In this document: positions 42,585-53,300 of the stretch, one piece after another | Position numbering within the stretch: the first letter of the stretch is position 1 | Layout of the letters: every line of letters begins with the position of its first letter | Assembly: GCF_021917145.1 (NCBI RefSeq) | Contig: NC_061065.1 | Coordinates: forward strand, 5,359,337-5,423,336 | Length of the DNA: 64,000 nt | Source of the DNA: Hypomesus transpacificus | Lineage: Eukaryota > Chordata > Actinopteri > Osmeriformes > Osmeridae | Direction: 5' to 3' | Program-made: the position numbers and the translations under genes | The notes under the pieces: generated by a model | Told to the model about the DNA's origin: nothing | What the model saw: only the letters and a program-made list of their open reading frames with translations | The model's database searches: none

Positions 42585-43099
42585 GTAAGTCTATCGTTGG
42601 TCCGTAGGCTATTATAAGCTATATAAAAGATTTTCTTTAGTTTGATTTACAAGATCTTCCTATAACAAGAGCAGGCTGAATGTTTCAGTTAGCATCACGG
42701 TGCTGAATTTAGGGCTAGACTAACAAACTTGACTAACTATCAATTTAGGACAACTATTATCGAATTAAAAACAGAACAGTTTTTTAAATACCGTAATACA
42801 TGTTTGACAAGATCACAACTAGGAAATATTTTATTTGTGGTGGGTTTAGATCTCTTCTTAATTTGAAGACATTGTAGTAGAAAGGTCAATATTACATTTA
42901 TGTCAATAATTTCAACAGTAACCACTGTACGCCAGTATACCTGTGACGGTCTACTCAAAACAAACATGAGCATGAGTTTTAATTAAATGCTGTATTAAAC
43001 CAGTTGACTATGAACCCACTCTGTAAACATGCAATTTGCCCATGTCGATATCGGGAGAGGTAAACAGTAGTCATATCAATCCAGTGCTCCATTGTAAGG

Positions 43100-44333
43100 C
43101 TCAATGGTAAATAATTGCATCAAAAGTGAGCCCTATTGTGTGGGCAAGTTAAATGAGGAAGTGATACATTTTACTCCCAACAAGGTTTATCATGCTATAG
43201 AGCAACTAGCTGATAACAAAGCTAGTGGCAAGGATAACATCACTGCAGAGCATCTCAAGTTAGCCAGTCCCAGAGTAGCAGCACTGCTGTCCATCTGCCT
43301 CACAGGGCTGATGACACATGGCATACTGCCAGACACCATGCTGACAGTCATATTAGTGCCAGTCATTAAGGACAAGGCAGGTCAAATAGGGAGTTTGGAC
43401 AACTATAGACCCATCGCTTTGGCCAGCATTCTTTCAAAGGTGTTAGAAAAGATGGTACTAGATAGACTGAGTGAGTTCATTTGCACCACAGAAAATCAAT
43501 TTGGTTTTCAGTCTAAGCACAGTACAGATCTATGTATCTATGCCTTGAAAGAAGCTGTTGAATCCTACAGAAGGCAGGGCTCTACAAGGCTTCTCGGGTT
43601 TATTGATGCTTCCAAGGCATTTGACAGAGTAAATCTCTGTCAAATGCTTTTTACTAAACTCATGCAAAAAAAGTGTTGTATTGATATGTAGGACCAAGGA
43701 AGATCAGAAGCTACTCTTTCCAATGTTTTACCTGTCAGGGCAATCCCTCTGTGTATCCAACTGTACGAAATATCTTGGGCACATCATCACTGACAAGATG
43801 ATGCTGACATGTACAGGCAGAGACGAATGTTGTATGTCCAGGCAAACATGTTGGTCAGGAATTTCCACGGCTGTTCTGATGATGTGAAGTTGAGCTTGTT
43901 TCGTGCTTACTGCACCCCCATGTATGCAGTCCCTTTATGGGGCAGCTACAAAAGGAAACCCCGCGCAAACTTCAGGTAGCATATAATGACTGTCTGAGGA
44001 TACTGCTGATAAAGCCCAGGTGTAGCAGTGCTAGTAAGCTCTTTGTTGACTCAGGGCTAAGCACTTTACAGGCTCTATTGAGGAACCTGATGTTGAAGTT
44101 TATGTTTCGACTTGCTGAGTCACAAAACTGTATTATAAGGATGATCACGAGTCCCAGGTGTAGCTCAGTCAGATATAAATCATATCTGTGGAAACATTGG
44201 TATGGGTGCCTTTTAAAACTCATGAATAAGAGTATGTTTGTATGTGTTTATGTATCTGTTCAGTTTTTTTACGGTGTATGTCTTGCTATTGGGCCTAGAG
44301 CCTGTAATAAAGTTTAATAATAATAATAATCCC
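43100..44333 (+). mobile_element. Decayed non-LTR (LINE) retrotransposon fragment
   Basis: 43104-43670 encodes the N-terminal part of a reverse transcriptase: DNYRPIALASILSKVLEKM, ENQFGFQSKHSTD and FIDASKAFDRVN. The next segments, in shifted frames, encode the C-terminal zone (KYLGHIITDKM, FRAYCTPMYAVPLWGSYKR, VAYNDCLRILL). The catalytic palm with the YADD box between these parts is deleted, and several frameshifts are present. It ends in TAATAATAATAAT, a simple-repeat tail as in many LINEs. The clade was not assigned. It is not functional. Confidence 0.9.
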
Positions 44334-44377
44334 AAAACAGGAGAAAGTGACTATTTAATCTGCTTGTTACTAGGGTG

Positions 44378-47241
44378 ATGATGACGACAACGAGGAGGAA
44401 CGTTGCTCTACTATCCGTCCTCATGTACCTCGATGTGGCGAGTGGTTCTAAAGGATGCTTTCTAGAAGTCTCACCGTCTGAGACGAAGGCCCACTGTTCA
44501 AGGTGTTCCCTCAGAGCAGTACCAGGGCTCCCTCCCTCCACCACTCACCTGGACATCAGCATGAACTACATCCTGGAGGTCAACGCAACTTCCTTGTCTG
44601 GCCTGAGGAGGCTTCAGGAACTGGACCTGGGGTGGCAGCAAGGCGAATCTCTGCTGATCAGGAGTAACACCTTCCTTCACTTAAGGGACCTGAGGAGGTT
44701 GTATTTGGGAAACAGTTTAAGGCTGCGACTCGAACAAGAAGCGTTTGTGGGACTGTCGAATCTGAGACTTCTTTCCTTGTTCAAATGTGGCTTGAATGAG
44801 TCTATTCTGGAGGAGCGTTATCTAAGGCCCCTGGTGTCTTTAGAAATACTGGATCTTTTTGCAAACGACGTCAAGAGAATCCGACCCGCGCCCTTCTTTG
44901 CAAACATGTCGGAGTTGAAAGAGTTGAACCTGACTTTGAACCGGATGGGTAGAATATGTGAGAACGATTTAGTGCATTTTCAGAACAAACATTTCCGTCT
45001 CGTACAGCTTGTAAGTGTCTATCTGAACGACATGGATGAAGAAAGCTTTGACTGGGAAGGATGTGGTAACCCCTTTCGCAGCATGTCATTTGATACTCTT
45101 GATTTGTCTGTAAATGGATTCGATGTGAACATGTTGAAGCGTTTTTTCAAAGCAATAGAGGGCTCCAAAATCAGCCATCTTGTCCTGAAACATGGTGTTG
45201 GTAGAGGCTTTTCCTACAACAACTTCCTCGATCCAGACAAGCTCACGTACGAGGGCCTAAGTGGTAGTGAAATAAAGACGCTAGATTTATCCAATGGACG
45301 TATTTTTGCATTGCAGGAAGAAGTATTCAGACCATTTGGAAGCGCGGAGGAAATCAATTTATCCTACAATACCATAAATCAGATTAAGGTTGGCACATTT
45401 GCAGGTCTTGAAAGATTGGCAACGCTTAACCTGTCTCGAAATCTTCTTGGAGAAATCCACAGGTTTACGTTTGAGAACCTCCCCGCTCTTTCAGTCCTAG
45501 ATTTATCATTTAACAACATAGGAGCTTTTGAACATAAAGCTTTGAATGGATTGTTCAATCTGCAGGGCCTTGACCTAAGAAGTAACTCCATTAGAATAAT
45601 CCCTACTCTCTCACCCCTCCCAAAGCTGGTTATACTTCGATTGGATGATAACAAAATTGTACCCATGTCTCTACCTGGCCTTATCAGTTTGGCTGAAAAC
45701 AGCCTCATCCTCAATGTCCAGAATAACAGGTTAACTAACTTGGAAGATGTGTACACTTTGCTATCCAATCTCCAGCACCTGCAGTACCTCCAGTATGGTG
45801 GTAACTTCATAATGTGGTGCACCTTGAACAACAACATCTCCATCCCCGTCTCGAGCAGTCTGAAAGTGCTTGATCTAGAAAGGAGCTCCCTGCAGACCAT
45901 CTGGGCTCAGGGAAAATGCCTGAACCTCTTCGACAACCTCAACCAACTTGACATTCTCGGTTTGAATCAGAACTCCCTACAGTCTTTACACCAGGACATC
46001 TTCAAGGGCCTGACCTCTGTGACCTTTATCGACCTCTCCTTCAACCTCCTCACCTACCTCCACCCCAACATCTTCCCTGAGAGCCTGGTGAGGGTGGATC
46101 TCTCGTACAACGTCCTGGCTCACCCTGACCCACTGGCGTTACGCTCTCTCCGCTTCATCAACCTGATGGGGAACCCGTTTTACTGCGACTGCAACCTGGT
46201 GGGGTTCCTCACGTTCCTCAACACCACCAACGCCACGTTCCTGAGCCCCACGGAGGAGTTCCACTGCGAGTTCCCCTCTCAGTTCCATGGCATGCGTCTG
46301 CTTGAGCTGAACACGGAGGGCTGCGAGGAGGACGACGAGGCGGAGGTCCGGGCTCTGAAGCTCTCTCTCTTCATCGTCTGCACCACCCTCCTCCTTCTCG
46401 TCATTGTCAGTGCCATCGCCTTTGCGCGTCTCCGCGGCTACCTGTTCAACCTCTACAAGCGGGCGAAAGGCCGGATTCTCCAGGGGCCCCCTCAGGAGAC
46501 CCCCACGGACGCCGACGTCCCCTACGACGCCTTCCTCTGCTTCAGCAACAACGACTATCGGTGGGTGGAGACGGCGTTCCTGAAGAGGCTCGACGCCCAG
46601 TTCTCCGACGACAACGAACTGCGATGCTGTTTTGAGGCGAGGGACTTCCTGCCGGGAGAGAACCACCTGAACAACATCAGGGACGCGGTGTTCGGCAGCA
46701 GGATGACTGTGTGCGTGGTCTCCCAGGAGTTCCTGAGGGACGGCTGGTGCCTGGAGGCCTTTTCCCTAGCCCAGAGCCGCATGCTGGAGGAACTCCGGAA
46801 CCTGCTTATCGTGGTGGTGGTGGGTAAGGTACGTGTCATGGACGACCATTAGAGGACATTACAAAACAAATGATGAACTAATTACTAAGAATATATATCT
46901 TATAGTAACTATTAGTATTATTCTGGCTGTGTCTTTCAGTTAAATTCCCATAAGTAAAGAACAAATAAATGTACAAATGTAATAAAGTATTCATTTAATT
47001 GTATATTTTGTGGTTCAAGGTACCCCACTACAGACTAATGAGGCAGCAGGCAATCAGGACATTTATCCAGAAGAGGGAGTATCTGCGCTGGCCGGAGGAT
47101 GAGCAGGACCTGGAGTGGTTCTACGACCGGCTCACCTCCCAGATCCTGAAGGACCGGAAGGACGCCAGGAAACCTCAGGACGCTGGGAACAACAACATAG
47201 TGGATGTTGAACTGGAAAAGATCAGAGTAGTTGAAATGTGA
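44378..47241 (+). CDS. tlr5: Toll-like receptor 5, membrane form
   Basis: TLR5 senses bacterial flagellin at the cell surface and signals through MyD88. Two coding exons, 44378-46828 and 47020-47241, join in phase at GK|VPHYRLM and give about 890 residues (human 858). The in-frame codon just upstream (44375) is GTG; translation should start at ATG 44378 or 44381. Order: signal peptide; leucine-rich repeats at about 45-585; a C-terminal cap NPFYCDCNLVGFLTFLN ending in NTEGCEED; a transmembrane helix at about 660-684 (LSLFIVCTTLLLLVIV); a TIR domain from about 715 with box 1 YDAFLCFSNND, BB loop CFEARDFLPGEN with its conserved proline, and LRWPEDEQDLEWFYDRL near the end. The close resemblance to human TLR5 in the TIR and at GCxxP-free cap positions, and the position next to disp1, support TLR5 over other TLRs. 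The human coding region is intronless; here a 191-bp intron cuts the TIR. Confidence 0.96.
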
Positions 47242-49689
47242 TGCTTTATTCGTTGTTAAACTGTTTTTATATAGACGTCTGTATGATTTCAACTTCACGT
47301 GAGAATATTGAGTTCATGTTTTGTACGGTTTTAACGATTCATACTACAGTGTTTTTACTATAATGTTGAGTTGCTTAAAGCACACAGAAGACCAAAGAGG
47401 AGTGATTGAGTTTTTATACCACTAGATGGCAATCTTATCCTGTGATTATTATTTTCAAACTTTCCAACCTTTGTCTGCAGGGATTCTTAATCATTGAAAG
47501 TGGATCTTTTGTGAATTTTGTAATACAACAAAAATCTACTATCAAAAACTGGATATGTAAAACAATCAGTAAATCTCTGTGTGTATCTGGTTTGGTAAAG
47601 TATCTACAAACATTTCTCTCTTCTTTTCCTAGCACATGCAGCATTTGACTAGAAGTGAATCAGTTTTCCTCACCACCTCCTCAATATAGACTTGTATCAC
47701 GAGCAAACAGGAAGCAAACAGGAAGCCACTAGGCTGATTAAAACTTCCTTCCTGGGCTGTGGTTCCTGCTGGAGTCTTGTACTCCCTCCTCTCCACTTCC
47801 TGTTGTCCTGTAAATGGCCCTCGCTATGAATGGGCGCAGCCACGGAATGGCATTTTCAAAGGGAAGGTATGACGTTATTGGTTAAAGACACGTTTGAGCA
47901 ACAAATGACTGTCAAAACATTGAACGTTGTAGGAAATACATAAGACTCAAATGCCATTTTAAAAGGAAAACTCAATATTTATCCAGTCAACAAAGTAGAC
48001 TCGTCTGTCCTGGAGGTATTTAAGGACTGTGCAGTATTCTCAGAACAGGGGCATTGGACTAGTCACTACAGCCAATATTTGACCTTGTGTTAAAAGCAAA
48101 TATGAAAATTCCCTTGAGTTCAGAGGTTGTCTGTTTAGAAAAAAGACAGGAGAGGACCCAGGCTCTAGAGAGAACCTTCCAGACCAGTCTGGGCCAAATC
48201 TCACTACCACCGTCTGGAAACAACAATCTTAAACACAGATCTTCCCCCAGGTGTACCCTCAGGTGGTCTGACTCAAGGACTGGGGGTTCCAGCGTGGAAA
48301 AGGGGAATGCTAAGACAGGATAGATGGAAACTCTGTGATTCTTCTCTTCATATCTGGAGAACACTGGGGAGGGGGGGATCAAACTGAACAGTCCAAACTC
48401 TCTTTCCAAACAAGGAAAACTGGCAGTTTGTGTTGGCTGTCATCGCACCTCGCCTATTCTTTACACAGTACTTTACACGGCATCTAGAAAACAGACAGTT
48501 TTTTGACTCTGACCACCGGAAAACTGTTAGAACTATGCACCTCTAGTCCTTGACTTTCTGCTGTGCTTTCTAACGCACCGTTTGAATGTTGCTTTTGATC
48601 AAAGTGCCTGCTAGATGAATCAAGTGTACACTGTAATGGTGTCCCTTTATCACAGCCAGCTGAATGAGGCGGTGCACAGCCTAGGGCTGATCATCCAGCC
48701 AGAGACACTGTCAGATACTTAACCCCCCCGGTCGTAAACCAGTTGATGGAGCACCCGCTGTGTCCTTCCTTTCCTCTCTCTCCCCTTCTCACTCACTCCC
48801 TCCATCCCTCCTCTGCCTCCCTCCACCCTCCACCCTCAGAGAGAAGTAAGTGTCCGTCAGATGAAATGATGGCATTTTAATAGAGAACTGCTTTTCCCAT
48901 CAGCCATGGGGGCTCTGGGGGTGAGGGTTTGGTGCCAGGATACATCCTGCCCCAGAATCAGGTAACGCTGACATTCCTCCCAGGCAAGGAAGAGGGATGG
49001 AGAGGGGGGGGGGAGGGGGAGAGAGAAGGATGAAGGTGACCCGTTTCCCAGCTGACCTTCTGAGGAACAGGTGTTTTCTGCTCCAGACAGGAGCGGCCTT
49101 GCCAGCATGGAGGAAGAGACAGGGGGGAGAGGGGGAGGGAGGGAGGGGAGAAAGGGAAGGAGAGAGGTCTAGCTCCACATCACCAGTTTCCTATAAATGT
49201 GTAAAAGTGATCACACCACTGTATATGTACCTCTAATAATAATAATACTCAGCTGTGTTCAGTCAGCAGTGATACTGTAGCTGTGTGAGCTGAACCATAA
49301 AGGACACACGTGTGCATGATCTGGTCTATCAGAAACATGAGGAAGTATCCTTGACAAGGACACGCACACACACACACAATGACACATCTTCTACTTAAGT
49401 TCTTCTAAGTCAGTAAATGTGTGTCACTAGTTTCTCTCTGTGCCCCCCTTCCCCCACCCCCTCCATTCACACGCACACACACACGGAGATGTGAAGAGAG
49501 TGTGTGTGGGTTTGTAGCATTCCTGAGAGCAGGGGCAGCAGACAACAGGCCCAGGGTAAACACAGGCAAGTTTACTCAGGGACACCCTGGAAGGCTTCCG
49601 CTAGCCTCTCCTAGCTCTGAGACTCCACCTCAGGCTGACTAGTCTTCCCCAGGAGCAGGGCTTACACAGGGATACATGTAGGATGAGGG

Positions 49690-49855
49690 GAAAGTGGGGG
49701 AGAGGGAGGGAGGGGAGAAGGGGGGGGGGATTGGGGAGAAGAGAGTTGGAGAAGAGAAGAGGGGAGGAGGAAATGGTAAGAGAGAGGAGGGTAAGGGGAG
49801 GAGGGGGAGGCTGGGAGAGGAGGGTAAGGGGAGGAGGCTGGGAGAGGCAGCCCTG
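49690..49855. repeat. Polypurine GGAGGGAGAGGA-type tract
   Basis: Low-complexity G/A sequence between tlr5 and disp1, similar in composition to the array at the left edge of the window. Confidence 0.85.
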
Positions 49856-49994
49856 AGAGACCTGTGGCCTGGTGCCAGACAGCAGAGCTAACACAGACGC
49901 CAGAACTGAGACAAAGAAACAGGTGTAGCGTTCAAACCCTCTGAACACTCCCACTAGATCCCTTTCAATGAATGAGTTTGTGTGAGTGTGTAAG

Positions 49995-49999
<5 letters not shown>

Positions 50000-50028
<29 letters not shown>
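50000..50028. repeat. (TG)n microsatellite
   Basis: A pure TG run in the disp1 3' flank. Confidence 0.95.
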
Positions 50029-50032
<4 letters not shown>

Positions 50033-50375
50033 GGAAAAACAAAGCAGACTGTCTCAGCCGTTTTTAAATGACTTTATAATTATACAGCACATCTTTCATA
50101 TGGGCTCTGAGGTGAGAGGCAACATGAAAAAAAAAAAATGAATGGCCTCAGACAGGTAATCCAGAATACACAGCAGCACCTGGAGAAGAGTGTCAACACA
50201 ACTAGCTGGGCGACAGGATGACTCAGGACACATGATGAGGCACTTGGGACAAAGACAGGTCGCTGATTCCTGACTGATCAGGGATGAGGACGGACATGAT
50301 ATCTTGATGTGGTCGGACGCTCTGTATATTCTTTCGATAAAATTTTTGATAAAATGTTTTTCGTTTTCTTTGCTG

Positions 50376-53300
50376 TCAGCACAAACTCTCAGTGGAGGGT
50401 TTGGAGTTGATGGCGAGAGCAGGCACGCTGGCTTCTGTTTTTGGCACGTTGCACTTGACTTTCAAAGTCCTGTTAAAACAGAAGAGTTTCTTAGAAGAGT
50501 TCGCCTTTTCCTTCCTGGGTTTCTGTTTCCACTTCCTGTTTACTCTGTTGTCCCGCACCGTGGTCACAGGGTCAGGCTCGTCCTGGCTGCCTGGTATCTG
50601 ACAACAAGCCTCGCTTGGTACCACGGCGGACCCCTTGGTGTCCCCACTGAGCCGCGCCCCAGCTCCCCCAGCTGGGCACCTCTCCTCCCTGCCTGGGGAG
50701 CTGGGTCTGGCTGGGCAAGGCCCAGGGTGTGTGTGGGCTCCATAGGTGTGTGGAAGGGAGGGGGGGCAGTAGGTGCAGGGGCCTCCAGACACGAGGCTCT
50801 CCTCCAGGATGGAGGTGTCTGTGTCCCCAGCGGACTCCTGGGGCTGGGGGACCTGGAGGCGGGTGTGGTCACAGTACTTCTGGAGGTGACAGCTGTGAGG
50901 AGGCCCTGGTCTGGGCACTCTGGTCTGGGGATAGGGGTGGAAGTGGGCTGGGGGGCAGTGGACGTAGTGCATGTGGCACTCCATGGGCCTGTAGACCGGG
51001 TCTGCCACTGAGGGCGGCCCCTGGCCATGGCTGGCCGAGAGGGGGAACTGGGACGTGGGGCAGGAGGGCTCCTGGGGGGCTCCTGGGGTGGCGGAGCAGG
51101 TAGTCGGTATCCAGGGCGTGGCCGAGGCCTGCTGAGGGTGGGAATGCGGTGGTTTGTCACAGGTACAGGCGGGGTGGTGGGGGTACAGGGGCCAGGGAGG
51201 GAGGTCTGAGGCCAGAGTATTCTCCTGACAGGGATCCCCTCTTCTACTCACCTCCTTGCCTGTGGAAGGTGTGTGTGAGCAGGGGGCAGGGTGCGGGGCC
51301 AGTCCGTTGTACAGCTGGCTGCCGGCTTCCTGCTCCTCCGAGGCCTTCTCCTCGCCCTGGGAGGCCAGGGGCTCCAGCTCGTGGTGCTCCACATCTCCGC
51401 CCCGCCCGTCCAGGTGGTACTTCCCCGGGCCGGAGCTCTTGCGCTGGGGGGAGGGCGTGTTGGCGGTGCCCTGAGCGAAGGCCTGGCACCGGAGCCTCTT
51501 GGGGAGGGGGATCTGTCCGCAGGTGCCCTGGGGCCCCAGGCAGCGGCACATGCACTGGAAGAAGAAGGTGGCGAAGGCCCAGCTGATGCACATGATGAGC
51601 ATCATGAAGGTGCCCAGCTGGGTGTACGCCAGCACGGTCGAAGGCATCATCATCGCCCCGGCGACGAAGGTGGTGAGCGCTGCCATGGCGATGGCGGATC
51701 CCATGCGACTGAGCGAGAAGACGACCTTGCCCTCGCGGTCGGGCTCCGGGGCGAGGCGGTACGCCACGCCGTAGTGCACGGCGAAGTCCACCGACAGCCC
51801 CACGGCCACCGAGATGGTGACAGACTCCAGCACGTTGAGCTCCCAGCCCAGCAGCACCAGCGAGCCTACGGTGACGAAGATGGTCCCGGCGATGGAGAGG
51901 ATGGCGTAGAGGCTGATGATGATGTTCCAGGTGGTCAGAAGCATCACGCTGAACGCCACCACCACCGACAGCGCCATGGCGATGAGCGTGCCGTTGGACA
52001 GGCTGTCCTGCAGGTCGTAGAACTCCAGGTTGCTGACGAACCAGCCGTGCCGCAACCCCGCCGGCGCTCCCTTCAGCTCCTCCTGGATCCAGGAGTCCAC
52101 CTCGCTGTAGAACTGATGCATCTTCTCATAGGCCAGCGTGAAGAGAAAGGTGCTCTGGAACTCCAGCACGATGGAGCGTATGGTGTCGTTGATATCGAAG
52201 CGTGGCCCGGGGGTCTTGCTGTCCAGGTGGTAGATGGTGCTGCGGTCCAGCTCCATGATGGCCCTCTTGATGCACAGCTGGAACACCTCCTGCTTGTAGG
52301 GGAAGGTGGACTGGCTGCAGCAGGGGTAGACGGACGCCTCCTCGCAGTCCTGGTTCTCCATCCACTGCTTGAAGGTCTCGATGAAGCAGCTGGTAAAGTC
52401 CTGCTCCTCGGACTGGAACACAAAGCTCTGGTTCCTCAGCTTCTGGCAGAAGTTCAGGATCCAGGTCTGTGAAGCGGGGCTGGCGATGTTGAAGCCGCCG
52501 TCCAGGACTAGCCTGCCCTTGTTCTTGGGGTTCAGAGGATCTCCGTTGTCCACGGGCGTCACGCCCCAGATGATGGTGATGGGCATGTGCAGATCTTCCC
52601 CGTGGTGGACTCTCTCAAACATGAAGAGCTTCTTGAACTCGGCATCGTAGCGCTCAAAGGGGTGCGAGGACCTGAACACCTGGAACTCGGCCAACTCCAG
52701 CGAGGGCAGCTTCATCTTGGGGTCGACGCACACCACATAGGCCCCCCCTACCGTGAAGGCCAGGAACCAGAAGAGCCACAGGTAGCGCAGCTTGATGACG
52801 ATGCACGGCAGCACCTTCTCGAAGAAGATCCGCGAGGCTTCGGACATGGTGAACAGGCAGCTGCTGGCCCGCTGGCAGAGGCCGTACCACAGGGAGTGTG
52901 TGGGCAGCGCCCCCTGCTGGGGGGGCTGGGAGCAGGGGAACAGGCTGGGGATGTAGCGCTCGTGGAGAACCACCACGGCGGGCAGCCAGGTGACCATCAG
53001 GATGTAGTTGACCAGGATTGCGGTTCCGGCGTAGACGCCGAAACAGCGGATGGCGGTGATGTTGCTGACGTAGTTGGCATAGAAGGCGGCGGCCGTGGTG
53101 AAGCTGGTGACGAACATGGACAGGGCGGCGTGCTGGAGGGTGATGCTCACCGTCTCTGACAGCTCCTGGTTGGGCTTGTCGCATTTGGTGTAGTTCCAGA
53201 TGTCGCAGAGGACGAAGGCGTCGTCCGCGCCGATCCCCACCAGGATGATCAGGGCCGTCAGATTCATGAAGGGGAAGAACTCAAAGTCAAACACCATCCG

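Larger units (their letters stand above)
47242..50375. other. tlr5 and disp1 convergent 3' flanks
   Basis: The genes converge, so this 3.1 kb should hold both 3' UTRs. No exon is recognisable. Purine-rich patches lie at 48990-49165 and 49690-49855, a (CA)n run at 49363-49378 and a (TG)n run at 50000-50028. Confidence 0.5.

Noticed and set aside
44375-44377. GTG as the tlr5 start codon
   Set aside because: ATG codons follow immediately at 44378 and 44381, and GTG initiation is not expected in vertebrates.
46139-46666. Minus-strand frame of 175 codons
   Set aside because: Antisense shadow of the tlr5 transmembrane and TIR region.
51291-53159. Long plus-strand frames antisense to disp1
   Set aside because: Shadows of the GC-biased third positions of the disp1 exon. 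The minus-strand protein is a strongly conserved RND transporter.
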